The translations under genes were made by a program, and so were the position numbers. A DNA stretch of 64,000 bases from Paenibacillus sp. LS1 (GTDB lineage Bacteria; Bacillota; Bacilli; Paenibacillales; Paenibacillaceae). Where the stretch lies: assembly GCF_026013365.1 (NCBI RefSeq), contig NZ_JAPDOE010000001.1, positions 248,001 to 312,000 of the forward strand, in the 5' to 3' direction. The notes beneath the pieces are model-generated. The model saw only the letters and a list, made by a program, of their open reading frames with translations. It was not told where the DNA came from and made no database searches. Shown here piece after piece: positions 54,294-63,657 of this stretch. The number at the start of each line of letters is the position of its first letter. The stretch's first letter is position 1.

Positions 54294-54317
54294 CAGGAGA
54301 ACGAAAAAGTTCTCCTG
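54294..54317 (+). terminator. Hairpin after the SorC-type gene
   Basis: Perfect 9-bp stem CAGGAGAAC / GTTCTCCTG, loop GAAAAA, no T-run. It lies 37 bases past the stop. Confidence 0.55.
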
Positions 54318-54345
54318 AGCCCATCCATGAAGAAGAACACAACAT

Positions 54346-55470
54346 TCAGCCTGCCTTTAGGGCTTCACTAGATGCTTGCTTTCCGCCTTTTTTACGTATT
54401 AAACTAATAATCAGCAGCAACAACGGCAACAGGCCAAATAAAAAAATGGACATATTGCCGAGAAAATCACCCAAAGCTAACGTTTCCTCCAGGTTTTTAG
54501 GCAAGTACGCAATGACATACAAGACAGGTAACATCGCGAATTGTATGCTGGTAATAGGTTTGATACGAAACAAATCTCGAATACCTATAGACGCAAAATA
54601 GTGCTTAAAGGCATAGGTCGCGAAAATTTGCATCAGCCAAAACACGATGAACAACGATTCATAGCGCTCAAAAAGAAATCCCTCAATTTCAAAACTTCGA
54701 ACCATGTCGAACGTCGGCCACATCCGCGTCTGAATTCCTGGCAAAGATAAATTTCCTACCACGGTGACAATTGTGATCAAATATATGATCGTACAACTAA
54801 GTATGCTATATATAGCGGCTTTATTGCTGGCTTTTAGGTCCGCCATATAAGCTGTAATAATTAGCAATACTTCATATCCGGAATAGGAGAGACACGAAGG
54901 CTTAAGCCCTTTCAACACAGGCATAAATCCATCGCCAAGTAGCGGCCGGAGATTGTTGAGTTCAAACATTTTGCTGCTTAAAAGGAAAACCAACGCGAGT
55001 AGCAATAGTGTAACAGGCATGACAAGCGCAAAGACTCGGGTGATGACCTTAAGGCCGCCGCTTAACATGTACATGCCAATCCACAAACTAACCATGATGG
55101 TTACCCAGCTAGGTGTACGCTCAAGAATATACATGCTTGTAATTTCAGCCATGACTCTGACTTCGAATGAACAAAGAACAACAAAATATACGATAATTAC
55201 AAGTCCCAACAGATAAGAAATCCAATGACCTGTGATTTCAGGAAGAAACTCGAACACCGTTTTACCGGGAAATCTGCGACATAACGTTACAAGCATCAGG
55301 CTGATGACGGTCACGATAACCCCAGATAGAATGACGGAGATCCATACATCTGGTGTTCCTACTGCTTTACTAATCGTCCGAGGGAGTGTTAGAATTCCAG
55401 CTCCAAGTATTGAGTTGATAACCACAACAATAACCTCAGAGGTATTGATTTTGGTTGTGGCTTGTTTCAT
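54346..55470 (-). CDS. GerAB/ArcD/ProY-family spore germination transporter
   Basis: About 374 residues from ATG 55470 (MKQATTK) after TGGAG. Ten or eleven membrane helices of the APC superfamily; the start INTSEVIVVVINSILGAGILTLPRTI is typical of GerAB proteins. In germinant receptors the B subunit binds the germinant (an amino acid or other small molecule). No GerAA or GerAC genes are next to it; only a 62-residue protein precedes it. Confidence 0.88.
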   Translation of the reverse strand: MKQATTKINTSEVIVVVINSILGAGILTLPRTISKAVGTPDVWISVILSGVIVTVISLMLVTLCRRFPGKTVFEFLPEITGHWISYLLGLVIIVYFVVLCSFEVRVMAEITSMYILERTPSWVTIMVSLWIGMYMLSGGLKVITRVFALVMPVTLLLLALVFLLSSKMFELNNLRPLLGDGFMPVLKGLKPSCLSYSGYEVLLIITAYMADLKASNKAAIYSILSCTIIYLITIVTVVGNLSLPGIQTRMWPTFDMVRSFEIEGFLFERYESLFIVFWLMQIFATYAFKHYFASIGIRDLFRIKPITSIQFAMLPVLYVIAYLPKNLEETLALGDFLGNMSIFLFGLLPLLLLIISLIRKKGGKQASSEALKAG

Positions 55471-55559
55471 TGGCATCACTCCAAACTGGAGATTTTTTTG
55501 TAGTATCGCCCATTGAAGTTATTTTATGTAAGATGTTGAAATCAAACAAGGACTCGTTG

Positions 55560-55748
55560 TTATTCAAGTTTGTTTTTTTCCTCAAGGAGAATATCCACTT
55601 TTTGAATCAAAACCATTAGTTTCTTGTCGTAATGTCTATAGGTATAAAATCCAATCAAGGCCTTACACACAAAAAATAAGACAGCTGCAATGACAATAAG
55701 GAGATAATTATGTGCGAATTGCTTTAACCATGTATTGATCTCATTCAA
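55560..55748 (-). CDS. Small membrane protein preceding the GerAB-like gene
   Basis: 62 residues, TTG start 8 bases after AGGGGG. One membrane helix (~15-37) and a basic/acidic C-terminal coil (YRHYDKKLMVLIQKVDILLEEKNKLE). Same strand and 89 bases upstream of the GerAB-like gene; probably in the same transcript. No family recognised. Confidence 0.6.
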   Translation of the reverse strand: MNEINTWLKQFAHNYLLIVIAAVLFFVCKALIGFYTYRHYDKKLMVLIQKVDILLEEKNKLE

Positions 55749-55893
55749 TCTTATAACCCCCTCTGTTTAGGCTCTCATTCAACATAAGTTACCCTTCAAT
55801 ATGCAATTGTATTAGCTAGTCTTATATGAAATTTATAAAATGTAATTCTTTACATAAGTTTTACCTTTAGGAAATGAACCCTTGATCTCCTCT

Positions 55894-55902
55894 TGTTATG
55901 CT
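55894..55902 (+). promoter_or_regulatory. Extended -10 promoter for the phosphatase-SLH gene
   Basis: TGTTATGCT (TGN plus TATGCT) about 55 bases before the ATG. Resembles CTTGTTATACTA before the SLH gene at 14609. Confidence 0.45.
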
Positions 55903-55956
55903 AGGTTTGTTTGGAGTTACATAAGCCAATCTATCAAACAGATAAGGGAGAGAATT

Positions 55957-58900
55957 ATGATCAGTCACCTCTACAAAAAGATGTTACCCATCCTGTTATC
56001 GCTTTCTTTGGTATTCGGATGGTTCGCGGGATTTGGGGGAGCGAGTTCAGCTCAAGCCGCATCGTTATCTGAGCCTGACATTCTGTTAGAACGCAACGCC
56101 AATTGGAAATACTTCGATCAGGGACAGAATCTGGAATCGCAATGGCGGGCTTCATACGATGATTCATTGTGGGAGTTTGGATCCGCTCCTTTTGGCTACA
56201 AGGATAACGGCAATGGCATAAGCACTTCCTATTTCGGACCTCTCAAAACGGAAGTAAGCTATGGTCTGGACAAAAAATTAAAACACCGTACAACCTATCT
56301 AAGAACAAACCTGACCGTCAACAAGGATGTAATTGATGGTTACGGACAGATTCTCGGCACATTCGGTATTGATGATGGGGCAGTAATCTATGTGAACGGT
56401 GTGGAAGTCCGCCGCTTTGGCATGCCTGAAGGCGAGATTCAGTACACAACCAAAGCAACCTCAAGTCAGGACCTACCTGTAATGTATGAGGATATAGATC
56501 TGACTGAGCCGCTGAAAGCCTACTTGCAGGATGGCAACAACGATATTGCAGTCGAAGTTCATCAACAAAGCGACAGCAGCTCAGATTTGTATTTTGACAT
56601 GGAGCTTAAAGCATTGGCGGAAGCGCCATCACTGGATATCAGTAAAGTAACGGTTACCTTCTATGGTGATGCAACAACGAGTAAAGGCTTCACTTGGTAT
56701 ACACCTCTTGCATCCACACAAAGCACTGTCCAAGTGGTACCAAACCAAGGATCGGCTGCTGACTTCAGTCAGGCGCAAAGCTTCAATGGACGCTCATCCG
56801 TGGCTTCCAATTCCCCGGGAGAGATGGTGCATAAGGCCGAAGCAACAGAACTGACACCCGATACCTCCTATTATTTTCGCGTTGGCGATCAAGACTTAGG
56901 CATATGGAGTGAGGTTGGCACATTCAAAACAGCTCCCACTAACGGAGCCTTTACGTTTATTGACCTGACGGATACTCAAGCGAAGGAAGAGGATGAGGCT
57001 ATTCTATCTGGCGCTACACTCTCCAAAGCGTTGAGCCAGGTTCCAGATGCAGAGTTTGTTGTTCATAATGGTGATGTTGTAGAAAATGGAACGTCAGAGC
57101 AGGAATGGAACTGGTTACTTGGTCATTCCCAATCCAGTTTGATGAACACGACCCTTGCACCATCCGCAGGCAATCATGAGAACAAAAATTATGCATTTTA
57201 CGATCACTTTAACCTGAAGCAGCCAGACAATGCTGCAACAATAACAGGTGCATATTATTCTTATAATTACAGCAAAGCTCATTTTATCGTACTGAATTCT
57301 AATGAAAACTCCTCTGAGTATGCCAACTTCTCTAATGAACAAGTGGCATGGATGAAGCAGGATGTTGAAGAGGCAAAAGCTGCCGGAGCAGAGTGGATCA
57401 TCGTTAACATCCATAAAGGGCCGTATACAACATCCAATCACGCTACGGACAGCGACATCATCGGCGCGAATGGTGTACGAAAGAAAATTGCCCCGTTGAT
57501 GAACGAACTGGGTATCGATCTGGTACTTCAGGGACATGACCATATCTATGCACGGACAAAACCAATTAAGAGCGACGGTACGGCTGAAGACGTTACCAAA
57601 ATAACGGAGACGCTGAACGGTCAGAGTATCGAATACGCAGTTAAGCCAGATGGAACGATCTATATGATTCCAGCTACCGCAGGGGCAAAAGTATATTTCA
57701 AGAACCAAAAACCCGAACTAGGTGAAGCATATTTCAGCTTGTTCGAACGTGCTGAAGAGAACCATGCAAGGCAGTATGGTGATACTACGAGTGCAGCCAG
57801 AGGACAGGTTCAGAATTTCGTGTCATTCACAATCGATGGCAGCAAGCTTACTGCTGTAACGTATGAGATTGACCAACATACCCATAACGGTGAGCCATTC
57901 ATTGTAGATCAATTCGGAATTCTCAAAGAAACAGATACAGTTCCCGTTCCGGAACCAATTAGCAAAATAACGGTAACGTTCCATGGAGATCCGACCAAGA
58001 GCAAAGGTTTTACATGGTATACTTCCGATAAATTAGTGCAAAGCGACCTTCAAGTCGTAGAGAAAACAGCAGCAACACCTGATTTTAAACAAGCCAAATC
58101 GTTTGAAGGGCGTTCTGCCCAGCCTGCCAATGCTCCAACGGAGCGCATGCACAAAGCAGAAGCGACAGATCTGAAAGCGAATACGACCTATTTCTTCCGT
58201 GTTGGCGACGCTAACAAGCAAGTATGGAGTGCAACAGGTACGTTCCGTACAGCACCGGCAAAAGGCAAATTCACCTTCATTGATCTAGCGGATACGCAAG
58301 CTAAGGAAGAAGATGAGGCTATTCTGTCCTCCGAGACATTGGCCAAAGCACTAACAACGGTACCCGATGCTCAGTTCGTTGTGCACAATGGTGATATTGT
58401 TGATAAAGGTGTCAAAGAAGAACAGTGGAACTGGCTGCTTGGACACTCACAGGAAAGCCTTTTGAATACGACCATTGTCCCTTCCTCCGGGAATCATGAG
58501 GATGAAAACTATGCTTTCATCGATCATTTTAATGTACAGCCTCCGGCGAATTCGGCAACAGAAACAGGAGCTTATTATTCTTACGATTATAGCAATGCGC
58601 ATTTTGTGATATTGAATTCCAATGAGGATTCAACGGAGTATGACAACTTTTCGTTAGAGCAAGTCAAGTGGCTGAAGGAAGATGTTCAGGCTGCCAAGAA
58701 AAAGGGAGCAGAGTGGGTCATCGTTAACATTCACAAAGGCCCATACACAACATCTAATCATGCAACAGACTCTGACATTATGGGAGCAAATGGGGTACGC
58801 TCCAAGATTTCTCCGATCATGGCGGAACTTGGCATTGATTTTGTTCTCCAGGGGCATGATCATATCTATGCCCGCACGAAACCGATTGATCAGAAGGGGA

Positions 58901-60009
58901 AGGCACGTCAACCAGAGATGATCACGGAAATACAAAATGGACAGAAGATGGAGTACTCTGTGAATCCCGATGGCACAATCTATCTGATTCCGGCAACAGC
59001 GGGTCCAAAAGTATATTACAAAAATCAAAGCACAAGTCTGGGAGAGGCCTACTACAGCCTTTTTGAGCGCGCGGAAGAAAATCATGCGGCTCAATATGGC
59101 CCGGACCCAAGTGACAGCCGTCGTCCAAAACGTAGCCAGGTCCAAAACTTTGTGGGTATTACGATAGAGGGTAGCAAACTGACCGCGATAACGTATGAAA
59201 TTGATCAGAATGTGAATGGGGCCACTCCGTTCATCATCGATCAGTTTGGTATTGTGAAGAAGACAGAGACAACGAATCCCGGACCTGGTACATCCAATCC
59301 AGGAACGTCGAATCCAGGCACAGGTAATGGGTCCAGCAGCGGAAATAACTCCTCAGGAAACGGTGCAGATACGGCAACCGACAACGGTCCAGACAACGGT
59401 ACTGGCAACGGAAGTAATCCGGGGAATGAGACGGATACAGGATCAAGCAATAATGGAAATGGTGAAAATACACCACCATTGAAAGATACGGCCGGGCACT
59501 GGGCCAAGTCTGCCATTGATCGGGCGCTTGCAGCTGGATTCGTGAATGGTTATGGCGACGATACATTCCGTCCCAACCAGAAGGTTACACGTGCGGAATT
59601 CATCACAATGCTGGGTCGTGCGTTGAATCTGAATAACGTAACCGACAACGTTCAGTATACGGATGAAAACAAGATTCCATCTTGGTCCAAGCCTTACATT
59701 ACAGCTGCTGCATCCTTGGGTATTATCAATGGTTACGCAAATGGTTCTTTCGGTCCAGGCAAAACATTAAGCCGCTCCGAGATGGTCACCATGATCGTGC
59801 GGGCAGGCGGAATCCCTACGGATTCTAATGCGAAACTAAACTTCAAAGATGCCAACGGTGTTCCAGCATGGGCAGTTCCGTATGTAGCTTCTGCTGTAGA
59901 AGCCGGACTGGTAGGCGGTGTGGGTGGTAATCGTTTTGCACCAGCGCAGACAGCTACCCGGGCGGAGGCAATCACACTTATTATCGGGCTTCTGGATAAG
60001 GTAGAATAA
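55957..60009 (+). CDS. Secreted tandem metallophosphatase with three SLH repeats
   Basis: 1350 residues from ATG 55957 after AGGGAGAG. Signal peptide ~1-34 (AQA-AS); N-terminal beta domain ~40-215; then two similar units, each a beta domain plus a calcineurin-like phosphatase: unit 1 ~222-650, unit 2 ~668-1095. Both keep the metal motifs D-L-T/A-D-T-Q, HNGD, GNHE, NIHKGPY and GHDHIYAR. A linker rich in Gly, Asn, Ser and Pro (~1100-1172) leads to three SLH repeats (NGYGDDTFRPN, NGYANGSFGPG, GGVGGNRFAPA). It should hydrolyse phosphoesters on the cell surface. Alone in its unit. Confidence 0.88.
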   Translation: MISHLYKKMLPILLSLSLVFGWFAGFGGASSAQAASLSEPDILLERNANWKYFDQGQNLESQWRASYDDSLWEFGSAPFGYKDNGNGISTSYFGPLKTEVSYGLDKKLKHRTTYLRTNLTVNKDVIDGYGQILGTFGIDDGAVIYVNGVEVRRFGMPEGEIQYTTKATSSQDLPVMYEDIDLTEPLKAYLQDGNNDIAVEVHQQSDSSSDLYFDMELKALAEAPSLDISKVTVTFYGDATTSKGFTWYTPLASTQSTVQVVPNQGSAADFSQAQSFNGRSSVASNSPGEMVHKAEATELTPDTSYYFRVGDQDLGIWSEVGTFKTAPTNGAFTFIDLTDTQAKEEDEAILSGATLSKALSQVPDAEFVVHNGDVVENGTSEQEWNWLLGHSQSSLMNTTLAPSAGNHENKNYAFYDHFNLKQPDNAATITGAYYSYNYSKAHFIVLNSNENSSEYANFSNEQVAWMKQDVEEAKAAGAEWIIVNIHKGPYTTSNHATDSDIIGANGVRKKIAPLMNELGIDLVLQGHDHIYARTKPIKSDGTAEDVTKITETLNGQSIEYAVKPDGTIYMIPATAGAKVYFKNQKPELGEAYFSLFERAEENHARQYGDTTSAARGQVQNFVSFTIDGSKLTAVTYEIDQHTHNGEPFIVDQFGILKETDTVPVPEPISKITVTFHGDPTKSKGFTWYTSDKLVQSDLQVVEKTAATPDFKQAKSFEGRSAQPANAPTERMHKAEATDLKANTTYFFRVGDANKQVWSATGTFRTAPAKGKFTFIDLADTQAKEEDEAILSSETLAKALTTVPDAQFVVHNGDIVDKGVKEEQWNWLLGHSQESLLNTTIVPSSGNHEDENYAFIDHFNVQPPANSATETGAYYSYDYSNAHFVILNSNEDSTEYDNFSLEQVKWLKEDVQAAKKKGAEWVIVNIHKGPYTTSNHATDSDIMGANGVRSKISPIMAELGIDFVLQGHDHIYARTKPIDQKGKARQPEMITEIQNGQKMEYSVNPDGTIYLIPATAGPKVYYKNQSTSLGEAYYSLFERAEENHAAQYGPDPSDSRRPKRSQVQNFVGITIEGSKLTAITYEIDQNVNGATPFIIDQFGIVKKTETTNPGPGTSNPGTSNPGTGNGSSSGNNSSGNGADTATDNGPDNGTGNGSNPGNETDTGSSNNGNGENTPPLKDTAGHWAKSAIDRALAAGFVNGYGDDTFRPNQKVTRAEFITMLGRALNLNNVTDNVQYTDENKIPSWSKPYITAAASLGIINGYANGSFGPGKTLSRSEMVTMIVRAGGIPTDSNAKLNFKDANGVPAWAVPYVASAVEAGLVGGVGGNRFAPAQTATRAEAITLIIGLLDKVE

Positions 60010-60026
60010 CTTAAAGGAAATAATAC

Positions 60027-60072
60027 AAAAGAAACCAATGGGAGACTTATCTTCTCTCATTGGTTTCTTTTT
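60027..60072 (+). terminator. Terminator after the phosphatase gene
   Basis: Stem AAAAGAAACCAATG / CATTGGTTTCTTTT with inner GAGA / TCTC, then TTTTT. Confidence 0.88.
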
Positions 60073-60105
60073 GTGCAATGTAACAGCAATTATTCTTTCC
60101 ATAAA

Positions 60106-60114
60106 TGGTATACT
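60106..60114 (+). promoter_or_regulatory. Extended -10 promoter for the WYL regulator
   Basis: TGGTATACT (TGN plus TATACT), 41 bases before the ATG. Confidence 0.5.
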
Positions 60115-60154
60115 GAACGCAAAACTAATATTTTTTCAGATAAGGATGTAGGTT

Positions 60155-61117
60155 ATGCCAAAGAACGATAATATGTTAGCGATTCTATGGATGCTCAATT
60201 CAGGCACCAAAGTAACTGCAAAACAAATGTCCGAAAAGTTAGAAATCAATATAAGAACTGTATATCGATATATTGATGCATTATGTACCAGTGGAGTACC
60301 GATCATTTCAGATACTGGACACAATGGTGGGTATAGCTTGCTGAATCAGCATATCAAAGCACCTCTCTTATTCGATATTGAAGAAAAAAAGGCACTTCTC
60401 CAAGCTGCTGTGTTTGCAAAAGAAGCTGGATACCCTTTGAGCGAGGCATTGGATAATGCGACATCCAAGTTGAAAATGTATTCGAATGAGGAGCAGGAAA
60501 ACACACTTCGTCGTCATTTAGCCGGATTTAACGTTATTAATCGCATGGGAGACCCTTCCGTTCAGCCGATCTTGGCGGAATTGGAACAAGCCGTGGCTAA
60601 CTGTTGCTCTGTCGAAATTGACTATCGCACAAGCGGTGAAGAACAACCCAAGAATAGGGTAATAGACCCCTATGGAATGGTTCACTGGAATAATAAATGG
60701 TATACCATTGCGTTTTGCCATCTGAGACATGAATTCCGCAGTTTTCGGGCAGATCGTATTCTTCGAATTAAGCGTACTCCGCTCCGTTTTGAGCGTTCGG
60801 AAGCTTTTTCAGCTCGTGAATATTTTATGCAAAATTTGTTACCCGATGTAACGGGAAAAGAGGGGTTAATTTCCTTAGTTATCGAAGGTAGATCAGAGGC
60901 ATTAGATGACTTGGGGTTACATTGGTTTATGGGACATTATCTGAAAGAACGGACGCCCAATCAAGCCATCTTTTTATTTGAGGAAGAATCAATTGATACA
61001 TATGTCCCCTATTTTCTCCTATCCTACGGGAAATCCATTCAAGTCATCGAACCACAGCGTTTGAAGGACAGACTTGTTGCTGTTGTGTCCGAGTTAATGG
61101 AATACTATCAACGTTAA
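60155..61117 (+). CDS. WYL-domain transcriptional regulator (YafY-like)
   Basis: 320 residues: N-terminal HTH_11 winged helix (MLAILWMLNSGTKVTAKQMSEKLEINIRTVYRYIDAL, ~6-42), WYL region ~140-220 (DPYGMVHWNNKWYTIAFCHLR) and a C-terminal WCX part. WYL domains bind nucleic acid or nucleotides and control stress or defence genes; the target is not evident. Terminator follows at once. Confidence 0.9.
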   Translation: MPKNDNMLAILWMLNSGTKVTAKQMSEKLEINIRTVYRYIDALCTSGVPIISDTGHNGGYSLLNQHIKAPLLFDIEEKKALLQAAVFAKEAGYPLSEALDNATSKLKMYSNEEQENTLRRHLAGFNVINRMGDPSVQPILAELEQAVANCCSVEIDYRTSGEEQPKNRVIDPYGMVHWNNKWYTIAFCHLRHEFRSFRADRILRIKRTPLRFERSEAFSAREYFMQNLLPDVTGKEGLISLVIEGRSEALDDLGLHWFMGHYLKERTPNQAIFLFEEESIDTYVPYFLLSYGKSIQVIEPQRLKDRLVAVVSELMEYYQR

Positions 61118-61155
61118 TAACTTCACTGACAGTAGATGTCAGTGAAGTTATTTTA
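61116..61155 (+). terminator. Terminator after the WYL gene
   Basis: Perfect 16-bp stem around a 5-base loop GTAGA, second arm ending in TTATTTTA. It overlaps the stop codon. Confidence 0.8.
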
Positions 61156-61202
61156 TAATTAGGACAATCTCGGATTACTGAGAAGGAAGGCGGAGTAGAA
61201 AC

Positions 61203-61724
61203 ATGAGTGAACAGTCAAAACATCAGGCAGTATCAGGAAAATATACAATGAATGGTACACCTAACGGCGTTACATCGATTACCCCATTTATAACAGTGAA
61301 GGACCCTTCTGAAGCAATAGAGTTCTACAAATTTGTTTTCAATACAAGAGTGAAGGATATCACGGAGCATCCGGATGGAAATGGTAATACAATGATCGTT
61401 CATGCGGAATTAGATTTTGGAAATGGTTTTTTACAGCTGGGAGCAGCGAACCCGGCATATCAATTGGCTCTGCCGCCAGATCAAGATCATGCATGTTATT
61501 CTTTAGGGATTTACGTCATGAATGTGGATGAAACCATTGCAACCGCCGTATCCAGAGGGGCGAAAGTAAGAGAAGAGATTATAAACTTTGCGTCGGGTGA
61601 TCGATTCGGAAGTATATTGGACCCTTTTGGCGTGAGATGGTCTATTCTAACCCGGATTGAAGATTTGTCGGAAGAAGAGAGTAGTCGGAGGGTTGCTGAG
61701 TGGGCCAAAAGTGTTAGCGGATGA
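61203..61724 (+). CDS. VOC-family (glyoxalase/bleomycin resistance/PhnB-like) protein
   Basis: 173 residues, RBS AAGGAAGGCGGAG. PhnB-type VOC layout: SITPFITVKDPSEAIEFYKFVFN (~21-42), HAELDFGNGFLQLG (~62) and RFGSILDPFGVRWSI (~137-151). The metal-binding residues of true glyoxalases are not clearly present, so the reaction is unknown. A C-terminal helix ends with VAEWAKS. Confidence 0.85.
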   Translation: MSEQSKHQAVSGKYTMNGTPNGVTSITPFITVKDPSEAIEFYKFVFNTRVKDITEHPDGNGNTMIVHAELDFGNGFLQLGAANPAYQLALPPDQDHACYSLGIYVMNVDETIATAVSRGAKVREEIINFASGDRFGSILDPFGVRWSILTRIEDLSEEESSRRVAEWAKSVSG

Positions 61725-61809
61725 ATAGTGGAGTTTAGAATAAACCCCTCTAAGGTAGAATTACTAGCAATAAACTGATTGAATTAATAAATTTATCATA
61801 ACGAAACAT

Positions 61810-61842
61810 GAAGCCTTCTTTCCTTCGGAGAGGAGGTTTTTA
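61810..61842 (+). terminator. Weak terminator after the VOC gene
   Basis: G-U rich stem AAGCCTTCT / AGAGGAGGTT followed by TTTTT. Confidence 0.5.
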
Positions 61843-61861
61843 TGATTCGAAAGAATTTTAG

Positions 61862-61890
61862 TTGACACATAGCCTAATGTTAGGATATAT
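61862..61890 (+). promoter_or_regulatory. Promoter of the doxX operon
   Basis: Perfect TTGACA, 17-base spacer, ATATAT. The spacer holds a full palindrome, so a repressor bound there would block RNA polymerase. Confidence 0.7.
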
Positions 61891-61906
61891 TTACCCTAAA
61901 GTTAGG
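61873..61906. promoter_or_regulatory. Two palindromic operators (CCTAANGTTAGG)
   Basis: CCTAATGTTAGG at 61873-61884 and CCTAAAGTTAGG at 61895-61906, 22 bases centre to centre (two helical turns). One lies between -35 and -10 and one at about the transcription start. Fits a dimeric MarR-type repressor; the MarR gene is third in this operon. Confidence 0.7.
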
Positions 61907-61941
61907 ATAAATAATAATAGGATAAAGAGGAGATTGAATTT

Positions 61942-62298
61942 ATGAGTGTTCTATCCATTGTTTTGCAAGTGATTTTAGGGTTAGGTTTTCTTATGTTTGG
62001 GTTTATGAAGTTTGGGTCCAAGCAGATGGTGGAGGGATTTAAGCACTATGGATATCCTGGAGCGTTCCGAGTATTTACAGGGTTGATCGAAGTCATTGCA
62101 GGAGTTTTAGTTATTGCAGGTATTTGGAATGAGGGTTTAGCTGCATGGGGTGGTTTACTCATCGTGGTAACGATGATCGGTGCGATCATTACTCACATTA
62201 AAATAAAGGATCAATTGAAACAAATGCTCATGCCGATCATTCTACTAATTCTGGGATTGGTCGTATTGCTAATCAATTACGGATCTTTGTTTGTGTGA
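61942..62298 (+). CDS. DoxX-family membrane protein
   Basis: 118 residues with four membrane helices; starts LSIVLQVILGLGFLMFGFMKFG, the DoxX/YphA pattern. DoxX-like proteins occur with thiol or quinone detoxifying enzymes. RBS GAGGAGAT. First gene of the operon with pirin, MarR and LLM oxidoreductase genes. Confidence 0.88.
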   Translation: MSVLSIVLQVILGLGFLMFGFMKFGSKQMVEGFKHYGYPGAFRVFTGLIEVIAGVLVIAGIWNEGLAAWGGLLIVVTMIGAIITHIKIKDQLKQMLMPIILLILGLVVLLINYGSLFV

Positions 62299-62327
62299 AT
62301 GGTCCGTTAAACTAAGGAGTGAGTATA

Positions 62328-63095
62328 ATGGGAATCCAAATTATTAAACCCAAAGATCAAGCGAGTGGTCAGTTCGATGGTGGTAAAATCAAAGAACAAA
62401 AACCAATCGGTTTTTCGGGAGAAGGCTCCATCATTACTCGACTAGGACCCCTATTTTACTGGGCTTGGGCTTATTCTCAGGAACCAGCAGAAATCGGCTT
62501 CCATCCACATCAAGGCTTCGAAATCATCACTTATGTAATCAATGGTAAGGCATATCATCGGGATACACTGGGTACGGAAAGTGTTGTACAAGAAGGAGGA
62601 GCCCAGCTCATGCAAACAGGCTCTGGTGTGCAACATGCTGAGGCGTTAAAGGAACCGACTGAAGCCTTTCAAATTTGGTTTGAACCACATCTAAGCCAAG
62701 CCGTTAAACGTACACCTATTTATTCGCAATTTGATTCTAATCATTTTTCGTTAGTAGATATAGATGGTGTGAAAATCAAAACACTTTTAGGAAACGATTC
62801 TCCTATGCAAATTGTGACTGATGCTCAAATGTGGGATGTACGTATTTCTAAGGGAACAGTATATACGCATAGCCTTTCCTTGGGTCATACATTGGCTGGT
62901 TTAGCCATTAGAGGAGAAGGATCTCTTTTATCAGATACAATCGAAACAACTCATTTTTCACAGAAGGATTTTATTATCGTTCAACCAGAGGAAGAGGAGA
63001 AAGTAGCCATACAAGCTATTGATCAAGACCTTCGAATCTTGCTTATTGAAGTTCCGACTGAAGTTGATTATCCTTTATACAGAAAACCAAGATGA
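62328..63095 (+). CDS. Pirin-family bicupin protein
   Basis: 255 residues from ATG 62328 after AAGGAGTGAG. Pirin motif GFHPHQGFEIITYVINGKAYHRD (~60-82) supplies the metal-binding His and Glu; the second cupin is the C-terminal half. Pirins act as quercetin dioxygenase-like or redox-sensing proteins; the substrate is not readable. 29 bases after doxX. Confidence 0.88.
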   Translation: MGIQIIKPKDQASGQFDGGKIKEQKPIGFSGEGSIITRLGPLFYWAWAYSQEPAEIGFHPHQGFEIITYVINGKAYHRDTLGTESVVQEGGAQLMQTGSGVQHAEALKEPTEAFQIWFEPHLSQAVKRTPIYSQFDSNHFSLVDIDGVKIKTLLGNDSPMQIVTDAQMWDVRISKGTVYTHSLSLGHTLAGLAIRGEGSLLSDTIETTHFSQKDFIIVQPEEEEKVAIQAIDQDLRILLIEVPTEVDYPLYRKPR

Positions 63096-63139
63096 CAAAT
63101 ACTGTTTTTTGGGAAGGTATCTAATAGGAGGTCCTGTAC

Positions 63140-63592
63140 ATGTTTCAAGGAGATGAACAAAGTCAGATCGATTTACGGCTTTTCCGTGTGTGGGTAAAGG
63201 CTAGTAAAACTGTTTTTGATGATGTTGTAAAAGATATAGAGCGATCCGGCATTAGTAATGAGAACTTTATGGTTCTGGAACTACTCTACAATAAAGGACC
63301 ACACACGGTCCAAAATATAAGCGAGAAATTTTCGATCCCAAGCGGGAGCATCACATATGTAGTGGATAAGCTTGAAAAGAAAGAATTAGTAAAGCGAGAA
63401 CCAAGTCCAACAGACCGTCGATCTTCAAATGTAGTCATAACGGATCAAGGTCAAAATTTATTTAAAGAGATATTTCCTCAACACGTTGAGGTGATATCTA
63501 AGAATCTGTCTTCGATTACCAATGAAGAAAAAATACAGTTAACCAATCTTCTCAAGAAACTCGGACTAGGCGCTAGCAAGATCAACGAATGA
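63140..63592 (+). CDS. MarR-family transcriptional regulator
   Basis: 150 residues: winged helix with HTVQNISEKFSIPSGSITYVVDKLEKKELV (~55-84) and the wing DRRSSNVVIT. RBS AGGAGGT. 44 bases after the pirin gene, it is the natural repressor of the operon through the CCTAANGTTAGG sites. Such MarR proteins (MhqR, OhrR) sense quinones or peroxides; there is no Cys at all, so it is not a Cys-type peroxide sensor. Confidence 0.9.
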   Translation: MFQGDEQSQIDLRLFRVWVKASKTVFDDVVKDIERSGISNENFMVLELLYNKGPHTVQNISEKFSIPSGSITYVVDKLEKKELVKREPSPTDRRSSNVVITDQGQNLFKEIFPQHVEVISKNLSSITNEEKIQLTNLLKKLGLGASKINE

Positions 63593-63657
63593 ATTGAGAT
63601 GAAACCGATTTTTGGTTTCTAGGCCTCCATGGAACTCATATGGAAGGACAGACTAAG

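Noticed and set aside
54254..54601. Open frame of 115 codons after the SorC-type gene
   Set aside because: It lies mostly antisense to the GerAB-like gene, overlaps the regulator stop, and its predicted protein has no family look.
57115..57708. 197-codon frame opposite the first phosphatase unit
   Set aside because: Antisense to conserved metal motifs; the matching region of unit 2 shows a similar false frame (58654-59145), explained by the duplication.
55894..60009. Tandem phosphatase units as an assembly duplication
   Set aside because: The halves differ throughout at the base level, so it is a real and old duplication.
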